64,000 nt of DNA from an uncultured Gemmatimonadota bacterium (GTDB lineage Bacteria; Gemmatimonadota; Gemmatimonadetes; Gemmatimonadales; Gemmatimonadaceae): positions 1 through 64,000 of the forward strand of contig CAIVZZ010000019.1 of the NCBI GenBank assembly GCA_903910555.1, written 5' to 3'. The notes below the pieces were generated by a model. It had not been told where the DNA came from and did not search any database. It saw only the letters and a program-made list of their open reading frames with translations. A program made the translations under genes and the position numbers. This document shows, piece by piece, positions 32,258-42,085 of the stretch (position 1 is the stretch's first letter; each line of letters opens with the position of its first letter).

Positions 32258-33579
32258 GTCAGAGGGGCCGTGCGCGGCCGGCGAAAGAAGTAAAGCGCAA
32301 TGGCGATCGCGAGTGCGATACCGATCGAGCGCATCTCCACCATTGTTGCGTTCGACAACAGAAACAGTATGACGATGATCGAGAGCACAGGCACTGCGGC
32401 GCCGCCCGGAATGCGAAACGGCTCACCCGCTTCCCGCACATCGCGCCGGCGCAGCTCGAACGCCGCCGCGCTGCAGAGCAGATAGAGCAACAGCGCGGAG
32501 ATGTTGGAGAGAATCGCGAGCGACTCGAACGTTCCTGAAACAGCGAGCGCGCTGACGGCAACCGCGTGCGCGATGATCGCTGCCGTCGGCACATGCGTTT
32601 TGGGATTCACGTGCGCGAGTGCGCGCGGCAGATAGCCGTCGCGTGCAAATGCGAACAGCGTGCGCGGCATCGCGAGCATCATGCCGGAGAGATAGCCGAA
32701 CATCGAGATCGACGCGCCGACCAGCAGGAGCAAGCCGCCGGCCGGTCCGAAGGCGCGCTCTGCGGCGGCGGCAAGCGGTGCGTCCGGGTGACGCGCGAGA
32801 TCAGGCCCGAGAATTCCCTGCGCGACGAGCTGCACCGAGACGTAGAGCAGGGTGATGCCGACCATCGCGAGCCCGACGGCGCGCGGCACGGTGCGCGAAG
32901 GGTCCTTCACCTCGCCGCTTGGCGCGAGCGCGCTCTCAACTCCCGAAAACGCGAAGACGAGCAGAATCGACATGCGGCCAAGATCTGCAATCTTCGGCAT
33001 TCCCGGCCACGCAAGGTTCGGCGACGACATGAAAAAGAGTCCGCACAAAACGAAGACGGCGAGGGGGAGGAGTTTCGCGACTGTTGCGACCTCGATCAAC
33101 CGCGCGCCCTGCCGCACGCCACGAATGTTGACCGCGGCGAAGAATCCGAACACCGCGAGAATCATCACGGTGTGCAGCACGCCTACTCCGAGGCCGGGGA
33201 AGAACACGTTGAGTCCTTTCACAAAGCCGTTCGCGATGGCCGCGTGCGCTTGCACGCCGAGCAGCCAGAGCAGCACGCCGCTGAGATATCCGATGAACGG
33301 GCCGAAGACCGTCCCGACGTACGCGTACGGACCGCCGGTGAGTTTTACGCGGCTTCCCGCTTCCGCAAAGCAGAGGACGATGAGACCGAATGCAACCGCA
33401 CATACCACGTATGCGAGCCACGCGGCGGCGCCGAGCCCGCCGGCGACAATTGCCGGATACAGAAAAATCCCGCCACCCACAGTGATGTCGAGGATGCTCG
33501 CCGCAAGCGAGCGCACGCCGAGCGATCGCTCGAGTGCGCGCTCGACGTCGCCGGCGTCTTGTAGGTGTGAATCCGACAT
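32254..33579 (-). CDS. APC-family amino acid permease
   Basis: An inner-membrane transporter of about 441 residues and 12 helices. The first helix contains LDITVGGGIFLYPAIVAGGL, a variant of the usual Gly-Ser-Gly-Ile-Phe motif, and helix six contains FAFSGVESALAPSGEVKDPS. I chose the ATG at 33579 (MSDSHLQDAGD), with AGGA about eight bases upstream, over an extension to 33690 that has no similarity and would run into the promoter region of the divergent gene. It overlaps the kynureninase-like gene by four bases. Confidence 0.9.
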   Translation of the reverse strand: MSDSHLQDAGDVERALERSLGVRSLAASILDITVGGGIFLYPAIVAGGLGAAAWLAYVVCAVAFGLIVLCFAEAGSRVKLTGGPYAYVGTVFGPFIGYLSGVLLWLLGVQAHAAIANGFVKGLNVFFPGLGVGVLHTVMILAVFGFFAAVNIRGVRQGARLIEVATVAKLLPLAVFVLCGLFFMSSPNLAWPGMPKIADLGRMSILLVFAFSGVESALAPSGEVKDPSRTVPRAVGLAMVGITLLYVSVQLVAQGILGPDLARHPDAPLAAAAERAFGPAGGLLLLVGASISMFGYLSGMMLAMPRTLFAFARDGYLPRALAHVNPKTHVPTAAIIAHAVAVSALAVSGTFESLAILSNISALLLYLLCSAAAFELRRRDVREAGEPFRIPGGAAVPVLSIIVILFLLSNATMVEMRSIGIALAIAIALYFFRRPRTAPLT

Positions 33580-33698
33580 TGGGAGTAGTCCTAATTGGCT
33601 AGAGATAAAAAGGTATCCCGCTCGTAGCTTGGGTGTATACACTCGCGAAGTCTCACTCGAACTAAAGGAGAACTCATACGCAAACGTCACACCGTGTC

Positions 33699-34106
33699 AT
33701 GTCCGTCGTTGCCGCACTGTTCGTCGCTGCGGGTTCGCTTACTGCGCAGACTTCGACTGCCACTGATCAACAGTCCGTTGCGCAGACTCCAGCTCCAGCT
33801 GTCGCGCCGGCAGTCGCGCCCGCGCCCGTGAGCGATGCAACCGTTTCGCAGATGCCGTTGGCGGAGAATGCGTCGGTCGGCATCCATGTACAGCCGGCGA
33901 ATGCACCCGCACCGTACGCGCCGATGCGCCGCGACCAGCCGGTCAGCCACAGCGCCATGCTGATGATCGTTGGCGGCGCCATTCTGGTGACCGGCGCGGT
34001 CATCGCAGGCAGTGCGTCGAGTTCCGGCGGCAGAAGCGTCGGTGACATCGCCATGATCGGCGGCGCCGTCGTCGGCATTATCGGGCTGATTCGTTATCTC
34101 CAGTAA
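33699..34106 (+). CDS. small secreted or membrane protein, alanine/proline-rich
   Basis: A protein of at least 135 residues with a signal-like N-terminus (VVAALFVAAGSLTAQT), an Ala/Pro/Val-rich middle and two C-terminal hydrophobic helices, around residues 86-104 and 114-131. The only in-frame ATG is at 33699, but the strong ribosome site AAAGGAG at 33664-33670 is spaced for an in-frame ACG at 33678, which would begin QTSHRVMSVV and make a better signal peptide. A GTGTATACAC palindrome at 33633-33642 lies upstream. Family not recognised. Confidence 0.65.
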   Translation: MSVVAALFVAAGSLTAQTSTATDQQSVAQTPAPAVAPAVAPAPVSDATVSQMPLAENASVGIHVQPANAPAPYAPMRRDQPVSHSAMLMIVGGAILVTGAVIAGSASSSGGRSVGDIAMIGGAVVGIIGLIRYLQ

Positions 34107-34160
34107 ACAGACGCCACCGTACAGATCACTCGCCGACGACGGCGAGACTGCAGTGAGACG

Positions 34161-35585
34161 ATGAAGGTCGTGTGTGCCCTGTTGCTCGTCGCACGAGTTG
34201 CAGCCGCACAGCACCCCGATTCGAACTACAGCTCCGACGCGCTGCGCGCTCTCGTGGCGCACGCGTCGGAGTCGAACCGGCAAATCCCCGCCAAGCTCGC
34301 CGGATACAAAGCACTCGTCGAAAGCGAAGTCTCGCTGCTGTTGAACCGGCCCGACGGCACCAACGGAGCGGTCGCCGGCACCGCCGCGGCATCGTCCGAG
34401 TCCGCGGAACAGATCGAGCAGTTCGAAATCCGCGCCGCGTGGGACCGCAACGGAATGTACGATCAGGAAGTGATCGGCTACCGCATCCGGCAGCTGGTGC
34501 CGATGGTCTCGGTGCTCAGCATGCTGCAGCGGCCATGGACCGCACCGACGCTCTACGGAAACAGACTGTCATTCATTTTCAGCGGTCCTCCCGGACTCGG
34601 CGCTGCGGACAGCTCACGTGTACGGCTCCTGGCCGTACATCCGTTCGCGTTGGATCGCGACGCGTTCTATCGCTTTACCGGCGGCGATACCGTCACGCAG
34701 ATGCGCGTCGGCGATCGCGTACTGAACGTCGTGCGCGTGCACGTCGAACCGATCGAATCAGCGCCGCGCGCCGTCGTATTCTCGGGAGACGTTCTGCTCG
34801 ACCACGCGACGGCGGAAATCATCCGGATGCGCGGAAATATCCGGCTCGAATCATCCGCGGGTGAGCACGCACCGGCGCTCCTGCTGCGAAAAGTCGCGCA
34901 GCTGCGCGACGTCGCGTACATCGATTTCGAAAACGGCGAGCGTGAAGGCCGCTTTTGGCTCCCGCTCCGGCAGCGTCTCGAATACCAGGTAACGACGGGC
35001 CTCACCGAGGCACGCGTCGCGATTCGCATCCAGTCCAGCTGGCGCGACGTCGAGGTCCGGCAGCGCACCGGAACGGATGCAGCAGAGGCCGACACCGCGC
35101 GCGCGCTCCACTATACGATGCGATTCGCGCCGAAGGACAGCATCGCCGACTGGAATAACTGGCGCTTCGACCTCGGCACGATGACCGCCGAAACGAGCAT
35201 GCGCGACTTCGACGATGTCGCACCGATCGAAATGCGGCCCGGCGGCGCGCCGCATTGGCGCTGGCAGGCGCGGAGTTTTTCAGACTTCGTGCGCTACGAT
35301 CGCGTCGAAGGTCTCTACACCGGTCTCGCCGGACTGTACGACTTCAGAGATGCGATGCCGGGTGTGTCCATCCGCGGCATGCTCGGCTACGCGTGGTTCG
35401 AGCAGGCGTTAAAGGGCGGCGTCGAAGCGACCGTCGTGCGGGGCCGCCATGCGGCGCGGCGCCGGACGAAAGCTCTACGGTGCGCATTGGCCGGACGGCG
35501 TCACAGCGGACATGATCGATACAATAGCTCCTGCGCCGGTCCCGCGAGCGCTCCACACCTCCCCCGGCATCACGCGATTCGCTAG
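34161..35585 (+). CDS. secreted protein with a truncated C-terminal region
   Basis: An exported protein of 474 residues with a signal peptide ending ARVAAAQ. The body to about residue 425 is a good coding sequence with many beta strands and resembles the N-terminal part of large outer-membrane proteins (DUF5686-like), whose barrel follows. Here, after GLAGLYDFRDAMPGVSIRG and MLGYAWFEQAL, the reading becomes Arg/His-rich (GRHAARRRTKALRC), typical of out-of-frame sequence, and stops within 60 residues. A 49-codon frame at 35449-35598 overlaps the end and runs into the patatin start. I infer a 3' deletion that removed the barrel. Confidence 0.6.
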   Translation: MKVVCALLLVARVAAAQHPDSNYSSDALRALVAHASESNRQIPAKLAGYKALVESEVSLLLNRPDGTNGAVAGTAAASSESAEQIEQFEIRAAWDRNGMYDQEVIGYRIRQLVPMVSVLSMLQRPWTAPTLYGNRLSFIFSGPPGLGAADSSRVRLLAVHPFALDRDAFYRFTGGDTVTQMRVGDRVLNVVRVHVEPIESAPRAVVFSGDVLLDHATAEIIRMRGNIRLESSAGEHAPALLLRKVAQLRDVAYIDFENGEREGRFWLPLRQRLEYQVTTGLTEARVAIRIQSSWRDVEVRQRTGTDAAEADTARALHYTMRFAPKDSIADWNNWRFDLGTMTAETSMRDFDDVAPIEMRPGGAPHWRWQARSFSDFVRYDRVEGLYTGLAGLYDFRDAMPGVSIRGMLGYAWFEQALKGGVEATVVRGRHAARRRTKALRCALAGRRHSGHDRYNSSCAGPASAPHLPRHHAIR

Positions 35586-35597
35586 AATGCACGTCTG

Positions 35598-36731
35598 ATG
35601 TCGTCGCCATCCCCCTCGCCCGCCGAACACGCTCAGACGTATCTCCCCGAACGGTTTGCGCTCGTTCTCGGAGGCGGTGGACTGAAGGGATTTGCGCATA
35701 TCGGCCTGTTGCGGGCGTTTGAAGAGCGCGGTATCAAGCCCGCGCTTGTCGCCGGCACGAGCATTGGTGCGCTGATCGCGGCAGCGTACGCGAGCGGGAT
35801 GCCGGTGGACGACATGGAGCGCCGCGCACTCGCGCTCACCAAGAAAGATCTGTTCCGCATCGACCGGCTGCACATGGTCACGAAGCGGATGCTCTCACCC
35901 TCGCTCTATCTGCCGGGGCCGCTCGACGCGCTGGTGCGCGACATCGTGCCGCGCGTGACGTTTCGCGACCTGAAGATTCCGTTGCTGATCAACACGGTCG
36001 ATCTCGAGCGCGGAGCGCAGGTCATCTGGGGCTTGCCGGGCATGCAGGACGTTCTCGTATCCGATGCCGTGTACGCATCGTGCGCGCTGCCGGGATTTTT
36101 TCCGCCGCGTGTCATTGCCGGACGCACCTGCGTCGACGGCGGCGTCATGGACAATCTGCCAAACGCGATCGCCGTGCAGGGGATGGACGCGGTAATCGGC
36201 GTGGATGTCGGCAGCTCGAGTCTGGCGACCGCACGGCGCATCAAAGACAAAGGGTTCGCCGCGATTTATATGCGCGCCGCGCAAACGATGATGAAGTCGC
36301 TGCAGGTTTCGCAGCTCGCGACCTGGGCCGGTCCGCCGCTGCTGCTCGTGCGCCCCGCCGTCTGGCACTACAACTGGTTCAGCTTTGCCTCAACACGTCG
36401 GATGATCGACGCAGGGTATGCGGCCGCGCACGATGCGCTGGACCGCGCGGGCGATTCGCTCGCGTCCGCAGGTGGAGTGTACCCGCGGCGGACCATCGAG
36501 CTGAGCGTCGACCGGCCGCGATGCGTCGGCTGTACGCTCTGCGTGACGCTGGCGCCGGATCTGATGGCGATGGATGCGGACAATAAAGCCATCGTCCTCG
36601 AGTCTCCGCTCGAGTGGTCGCGCGCGGACGGCGACTTCATTCACCAGTGCCCGACGGACGCGATTCAAGTTGCAGTCATGGAAGGGGACGTTCGCACGTT
36701 GACGATGGAACGGAAGGTTGAGCCGGAGTAA
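35598..36731 (+). CDS. patatin-like phospholipase fused to a ferredoxin domain
   Basis: A protein of 377 residues. The N-terminal 275 residues form a patatin domain with the oxyanion loop LGGGGLKGFAHIG, the nucleophile Ser55 in AGTSIGALIAA and the Asp180 of CVDGGVMDNLP. The C-terminal 80 residues form a small ferredoxin: Cys309, Cys312, Cys315 (RCVGCTLCVTLAP) and Cys351 (HQCPTDAIQV), enough for one iron-sulfur cluster of the [4Fe-4S] (or [3Fe-4S]) type. No signal peptide is seen. The pairing suggests a lipid hydrolase controlled by or linked to redox state, which is an inference. Confidence 0.88.
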   Translation: MSSPSPSPAEHAQTYLPERFALVLGGGGLKGFAHIGLLRAFEERGIKPALVAGTSIGALIAAAYASGMPVDDMERRALALTKKDLFRIDRLHMVTKRMLSPSLYLPGPLDALVRDIVPRVTFRDLKIPLLINTVDLERGAQVIWGLPGMQDVLVSDAVYASCALPGFFPPRVIAGRTCVDGGVMDNLPNAIAVQGMDAVIGVDVGSSSLATARRIKDKGFAAIYMRAAQTMMKSLQVSQLATWAGPPLLLVRPAVWHYNWFSFASTRRMIDAGYAAAHDALDRAGDSLASAGGVYPRRTIELSVDRPRCVGCTLCVTLAPDLMAMDADNKAIVLESPLEWSRADGDFIHQCPTDAIQVAVMEGDVRTLTMERKVEPE

Positions 36732-36769
36732 GAAGACCGAGAACCGCGAACCATTTAGATTTCCGAACT

Positions 36770-39511
36770 ATGACTAGTCGAAATAGCTTCAAATCCCGCG
36801 CGTCGCTTCCCGTCGACGGCGAATCGTACGTCGTCTACCGCCTCGACGCGCTCAGCGCGGTCCCGGGCAACACGGTCGCGACGCTTCCCTTCTCGCTCAA
36901 GATTCTGCTTGAGAATCTTTTGCGAAACGAAGACGGCGCGTTCGTCAAAGCGGCCGACGTGCTCTCCATGGCAACATGGAATGTCCGCGAACGCGTCGAC
37001 AAGGAAATCGCATTCCGCACTGCGCGCGTTCTCCTGCAGGACTTCACCGGCGTCCCCTGCGTGGTCGATCTCGCCGCGATGCGCGACGCGCTCGCGAAGC
37101 TCGGCGGCAAACCGTCGAAGATCAACCCGCTGCAGCCGGTGGATCTTGTCATCGACCACTCGGTGCAAGTCGACGAATACGGCTCCGATGCAGCGCTGCT
37201 CATCAACACCGACCTCGAATACGAACGCAACCTCGAGCGCTATCAGTTCCTGCGCTGGGGCCAGAAGGCATTCGAAAACTTCCGCGTCGTTCCACCGGGC
37301 ACCGGCATCTGCCACCAGGTGAACCTGGAGTATCTCGGCCAGGTGGTGTTCACCGGCGCCGAAGGAGCTGAGAAAGCCGCGTACTGCGATTCACTGGTTG
37401 GGACGGATTCACATACCACGATGATCAACGGCCTCGGCGTGCTCGGCTGGGGCGTCGGCGGAATCGAGGCCGAAGCCGCGATGCTCGGTCAGCCTGTGTC
37501 GATGCTGATTCCGGAAGTCGTCGGATTCAAACTTCATGGAAAATTGCCACCGGGTGCGACCGCGACCGATCTCGTGCTCACGTGCACCGAGATGCTGCGC
37601 AAGAAAAAAGTCGTCGGGAAATTCGTCGAGTACTACGGCAGCGGATTGTCGTCGCTCGCGCTCGCCGATCGCGCGACGATCGCGAACATGAGCCCCGAAT
37701 ATGGCGCGACGATGGGCTTCTTCCCGTGCGACGACGAAACGCTGAAATATTTGCGCCTCTCCGGGCGCAGTGAACATCAGGTCAAGCTCGTCGAGGCATA
37801 CACAAAGGCGCAGGGCCTCTTCCGCACCGACGCAACTCCCGACCCAGTGTTCTCCGACACGCTCGAACTCGACCTCTCGACCGTAGTGCCGAGTCTCGCG
37901 GGACCGAAGCGTCCCCAGGATCGCATTCCGCTGACAGCGTCGAAAAAGATGTACGCCGAAGCATTCGCCGCGCAGATGGCGGGGGCGGCCGGTGCGGCAC
38001 CGACCGCGCGTGCCGTCGCGGTGATGGAAGCCGAAGCGCCCGTGCACACTGAAGAACCGGGGATTCCGTGCGAGCATAACGGCGAGAAGTTCACGCTGCA
38101 GCACGGCGCCGTGGTGATCGCAGCGATCACCAGCTGCACAAACACGAGCAACCCAAGCGTCATGCTCGCGGCCGGGCTCCTCGCGCAGAAGGCGGTCGCG
38201 AAAGGCTTACGCACGCGCCCATGGGTGAAGACGTCGCTTGCACCGGGATCGAAAGTCGTCACTGATTATTACGCGAAGGCCGGTGTGCAGGACGCACTCG
38301 ACGCACTCGGATTCGATCTCGTCGGCTACGGCTGCACGACCTGCATCGGCAACTCGGGCCCGCTGCCGCAGCCGATCGCCGACGCGATCGATCGCGGTAA
38401 GCTCGTGGTATCCGCCGTGCTCTCGGGCAATCGCAACTTCGAGGGACGCGTGAACCCGCAGACGCGCTTCAACTATTTGATGTCGCCGCCGCTGGTCGTT
38501 GCGTACGCGCTCGCCGGACGCATGGACATCGACATGGAAACCGAGCCGCTCGGCGTTGGCACGGACGGTCCCGTATTTCTGCGCGACATCTGGCCAAGTC
38601 CGAAAGAAGTCGCGGACGTGGTGCTCTCGAGCGTGCTGCGCGCACAGTTCGAAAAGCAGTACGCCAATGTGTTTGACGGCGACGAAAACTGGCGCGGTAT
38701 CAGCGTTGCCGAAGGCGACCGGTACGCGTGGAACGACAAATCGACATACGTGAAGCATCCACCGTATTTCGAAGGGATGACCATGACACCGCCGGGCGTG
38801 CAGCCGGTGACGAACGCGCGCGTGCTCGGCGTGTTCGGCGACTCGATCACGACGGACCATATCTCACCCGCTGGATCGATTGCGGAGAAAAGTCCGGCCG
38901 GCCAGTGGCTGATCGCGCAGGGCGTTGCGAAGAAAGATTTCAACTCGTACGGTGCGCGCCGCGGCAATCACGAAGTCATGATGCGCGGCACCTTTGCAAA
39001 CATCCGGCTTAAGAACGAGCTGACGCCGGGAATGGAGGGATGGTGGACGCGCACTGCGCCGAACGCCGAGCCGACTTCGTTTTTTGAAGCGTCGGAATCT
39101 TTCCGTAAGAGCAACACGTCGCTCGTCGTAATCGCCGGAAAGGAATACGGCACGGGGTCATCGCGCGACTGGGCTGCGAAAGGTACGATGCTGCTCGGTG
39201 TGCGCGCCGTGATCGCGGAGAGCTTCGAGCGCATTCATCGCTCGAACCTCGTCGGCATGGGAGTGATTCCGCTCGAGTTCACCGGCGATGCGACGCGCAA
39301 ATCGATCGGCCTCACCGGATTCGAAACGATCACGATCGAAGGGCTGACGGACGCGATGACGCCGCGCGCGGAGCTGACGGTGAACGCAACGGGCGCGGAC
39401 GGCGCCGTGAAGTCATTCAAGGTGCGCAGCCGGATCGACACGCCAGAGGAGCTGAACTACTACAAGAACGGCGGCATCCTGCCGTACGTGCTGCGGAATC
39501 TGGCGAGATAA
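36770..39511 (+). CDS. acnA: aconitate hydratase
   Basis: Interconverts citrate and isocitrate in the TCA cycle through a [4Fe-4S] cluster. The protein is 913 residues, the AcnA/IRP1 length. Cluster cysteines are found in [18 protein letters not shown] near residue 455 and in [14 protein letters not shown] near 521. The swivel domain at the C-terminus has [15 protein letters not shown] and [15 protein letters not shown]. The ATG at 36770 follows a short gap after the patatin gene. An insertion near residues 400-420, rich in Ala, is unusual but small. Confidence 0.97.
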   Translation: MTSRNSFKSRASLPVDGESYVVYRLDALSAVPGNTVATLPFSLKILLENLLRNEDGAFVKAADVLSMATWNVRERVDKEIAFRTARVLLQDFTGVPCVVDLAAMRDALAKLGGKPSKINPLQPVDLVIDHSVQVDEYGSDAALLINTDLEYERNLERYQFLRWGQKAFENFRVVPPGTGICHQVNLEYLGQVVFTGAEGAEKAAYCDSLVGTDSHTTMINGLGVLGWGVGGIEAEAAMLGQPVSMLIPEVVGFKLHGKLPPGATATDLVLTCTEMLRKKKVVGKFVEYYGSGLSSLALADRATIANMSPEYGATMGFFPCDDETLKYLRLSGRSEHQVKLVEAYTKAQGLFRTDATPDPVFSDTLELDLSTVVPSLAGPKRPQDRIPLTASKKMYAEAFAAQMAGAAGAAPTARAVAVMEAEAPVHTEEPGIPCEHNGEKFTLQHGAVVIAAITSCTNTSNPSVMLAAGLLAQKAVAKGLRTRPWVKTSLAPGSKVVTDYYAKAGVQDALDALGFDLVGYGCTTCIGNSGPLPQPIADAIDRGKLVVSAVLSGNRNFEGRVNPQTRFNYLMSPPLVVAYALAGRMDIDMETEPLGVGTDGPVFLRDIWPSPKEVADVVLSSVLRAQFEKQYANVFDGDENWRGISVAEGDRYAWNDKSTYVKHPPYFEGMTMTPPGVQPVTNARVLGVFGDSITTDHISPAGSIAEKSPAGQWLIAQGVAKKDFNSYGARRGNHEVMMRGTFANIRLKNELTPGMEGWWTRTAPNAEPTSFFEASESFRKSNTSLVVIAGKEYGTGSSRDWAAKGTMLLGVRAVIAESFERIHRSNLVGMGVIPLEFTGDATRKSIGLTGFETITIEGLTDAMTPRAELTVNATGADGAVKSFKVRSRIDTPEELNYYKNGGILPYVLRNLAR

Positions 39512-39553
39512 TTCGCGCTCGACGCAGCACCGGGAAGCCGCTGGCGTGTTTGC

Positions 39554-41443
39554 TTACGCCGGCGGCTTCTTTGCTTTCCGCGCCGAGTCCGCCAGCTGCT
39601 GCAAACGCTGGTATCGCGCGCGTGCGGCCGGCGTGAGTCCTCCTGGAGCCGTCGCGGAGTCGCCGCTCACAGCCGCCTGCTGGCGCTGCGCCTGCCGCTG
39701 CGAGATGAACACGGCCTGCACCGTGTCGTCCTGCGCGGGATTGAGCGTGATCTCTGTTGGCGAGAAAAGATTCCCCGCCTGACCGCGAACGGAGACGACG
39801 TGCGGCCCAGGCGGGACTTCGACAACGGTCGGCGCGTTATTGGTCGTCGCAACGCCATCGACGAACACACGCGGCGTGCCGCCGTGCACGAGCACCATGA
39901 TATGCGCATGCGGTGGCTCGACCGGCGCCGGTGGTGGCGCCGCAGCGACGCCATTCTTCGTGCCCGCCGGCGCGGAATTCTTTGTTGCGGCCGTCGCCGA
40001 GAGAACCTCGAGTTTATGCTCTGCGGCCAGCGCGACCTTCTTTTGGTCGTCCAACTCTTTCTGAAGCCGCGCGTTCTCCGTCGCTTCTGCTTTTTGCAGC
40101 GCGGCGATCGAATCTGCTTCGGCGGTCGACACTGGTGCTGCCGCCGGCGGCGCGGCAGAGGCGAGCGGTGCCGCCGCATTTCTATTCGCGCGCTGCACGA
40201 GAATCGCGCCAGCGACGCCACCGAGTACGAGCAGCAGCACGATCACAAGCCACGGAAAGCTCGAGCGCGCCGGCGCTGCTTCGGCCAGCTCTTCGATTTT
40301 CGCAGTAGGAACACGTGACGGGCGCGGCGTCGCCGGTTTGCGCGGCGCCGTTTTGGCCGCCGGCTGCGGCGTCAGATGCTTGACCGTTGTCTTTCCGGTT
40401 ATCGCATCGTTCGGGATCGGCGGCGCGACGCGCGGCCGCGACATGCGCGGCGAAGATTCACCCGCGAGCGCATCAACGAACGCACCGGCTGACACAAATC
40501 GATCGGCGGGATCCTTCGCCATCGCGTGCCACACTGCATCGGTCGTGTGCGACGGCAGGTCATCACGGAACGAAACGATGTCCGGCGGATCCTCCGCGAG
40601 ATGCATACGAAGCAGTTCCTGCATCGATGCATCCGCGAACGGACGCTTCCCGGTGAGCAGTTCGAACGCCAGCACGCCGAGCGCGTATTGATCGGCGCGG
40701 CCGTCGACTTTTTCGCCGCGCCACTGTTCGGGGCTCATATAGGCCGGACTCCCCACCACGCCCGTCGCTGTTGCCGTCGCAGCGGAATCGCCGCCGAACG
40801 CGCGTGCGATGCCGAAGTCCGCGACCATCGCGTGGCCGCTGTCGCCAATGAGAATATTTGCGGGCTTGATGTCGCGGTGCACAACGCCGTTCGCGTGTGC
40901 ATAGTCGAGCGCGGCGGCGACGTCGCGCAGAATCGACAGCGCGCGATCGAGTTCCAAGCCGACGCCCGGTGTTACGAGCTGCTCGACGCTGCCGCCCTTC
41001 ACCAATCGCATCGTGTAAAACGCGACGCCCGCGCGCTGGCCGACTGAGAAGATCGGCACGATGTGCGGGTGATCGAGACGCGCCGCCAGCTTTGCTTCGC
41101 GCTCAAAGCGCGCGTAGGCATCGGGATTCAGAATCGGATCAAACGCGAGCACCTTGAGGGCGACGTCGCGATCGAGCGAGACTTCACGCGCGCGATACAC
41201 GATCCCCATGCCGCCACGCCCGAGGAGATCGCCGAGGACGAACGCTTCGCCGATCGCATCCTGGAGCTTCGTGCGCACTTTGTCGCCGCGCCCCGTGTCG
41301 CTCCCTGCGCCGGTGATGACCGCGCCGCACGCGCCGCACGATGTGGTGAGCGCATCGAGCATCACGCCGCATTGCGGGCAGATGGTCGTCACGCCAACCG
41401 GCGTCGTAACAGCGTCGTTGTGCTTGCTAGGTGGTTCGGCCAT
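39554..41443 (-). CDS. Ser/Thr protein kinase with zinc ribbon, membrane helix and PEGA-like domain
   Basis: A protein of 629 residues. The N-terminus has a zinc-ribbon pair, Cys22-x2-Cys25 and Cys36-x2-Cys39. The kinase follows: glycine loop LLGRGGMGIVYRA, lysine in VALKVLAFD, catalytic loop HRDIKPANILI, DFGIARAF and GSPAYMSPEQWRG. A single membrane helix (SFPWLVIVLLLVLGGVAGAI) is near residue 395-415, then a coiled coil of Ala/Glu/Lys, and a PEGA-like beta domain with HIMVLVHGGTPRVFVDGV. This is a sensor kinase facing the periplasm; ligand unknown. Confidence 0.92.
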   Translation of the reverse strand: MAEPPSKHNDAVTTPVGVTTICPQCGVMLDALTTSCGACGAVITGAGSDTGRGDKVRTKLQDAIGEAFVLGDLLGRGGMGIVYRAREVSLDRDVALKVLAFDPILNPDAYARFEREAKLAARLDHPHIVPIFSVGQRAGVAFYTMRLVKGGSVEQLVTPGVGLELDRALSILRDVAAALDYAHANGVVHRDIKPANILIGDSGHAMVADFGIARAFGGDSAATATATGVVGSPAYMSPEQWRGEKVDGRADQYALGVLAFELLTGKRPFADASMQELLRMHLAEDPPDIVSFRDDLPSHTTDAVWHAMAKDPADRFVSAGAFVDALAGESSPRMSRPRVAPPIPNDAITGKTTVKHLTPQPAAKTAPRKPATPRPSRVPTAKIEELAEAAPARSSFPWLVIVLLLVLGGVAGAILVQRANRNAAAPLASAAPPAAAPVSTAEADSIAALQKAEATENARLQKELDDQKKVALAAEHKLEVLSATAATKNSAPAGTKNGVAAAPPPAPVEPPHAHIMVLVHGGTPRVFVDGVATTNNAPTVVEVPPGPHVVSVRGQAGNLFSPTEITLNPAQDDTVQAVFISQRQAQRQQAAVSGDSATAPGGLTPAARARYQRLQQLADSARKAKKPPA

Positions 41444-41540
41444 GACTCAATGTGGAGCGTGCAGAGGATGGACGGTAGACGACGCGCCACCCGCGGCGTT
41501 ACTGCGCCCTTGCCGGTTACTCCGCGGCTCTACTTGGTAA

Positions 41541-41981
41541 CTACTGGGTAATCCTCTTCACGGCCTCGCGCGCACGCTCGCGCTCGCCCCACGTGGGGAT
41601 CAGCATTTTGCCCGGCGCGATGCACAGCGTGTCGGGCGGCGTCGAGTTCGGGCCGCCCATCGGGAGCCACGCGTTGATGCAGCGCAGCACGGCGTCGGAA
41701 TCTTCTTTTGACCAGCCGTGCTCGCTGCCCGCGACCGCCGGTGCAGAGACGCTGGGACGTGGCGAGGTGGCGATCGGCGTGGGACGGCGGCCCGGCCCGG
41801 CCCCGACTGCCGCCGTTGCGTCGCCGAGCGCGTTGGCGACTTTCGCTCGCGCATCCTGAATTAGATGGCCGGTTCGCGCCTTGGCGGTGTTTTGACGCAT
41901 CTCACCGCGATAGAGCGAATGGACGGCGGCTTCGACGTCCTTGGCGAGTTTCTCCAGTATTTGATCGATATCAGATGACAT
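41541..41981 (-). CDS. conserved hypothetical protein
   Basis: A protein of 146 residues with an acidic N-terminal helical part (MSSDIDQILEKLAKDVEAAV), a Pro/Ser/Ala-rich linker, and a C-terminal part with one Cys in AVLRCINAWLPMGGPN and another in DTLCIAPG. No signal peptide or membrane segment. I do not recognise it. The ATG at 41981 is preferred to an extension to 42044, which would enter the peroxiredoxin promoter region. Confidence 0.65.
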   Translation of the reverse strand: MSSDIDQILEKLAKDVEAAVHSLYRGEMRQNTAKARTGHLIQDARAKVANALGDATAAVGAGPGRRPTPIATSPRPSVSAPAVAGSEHGWSKEDSDAVLRCINAWLPMGGPNSTPPDTLCIAPGKMLIPTWGERERAREAVKRITQ

Positions 41982-42085
41982 TGTGTGGCTCCGCCGGGTA
42001 GCAATTAGGATAGCTAAAGTTGCGCGCACGACGGTGAGGCGCAAACTTCAATATGGGTCGTTCACCATCAAACCGAGGTAGTTCC

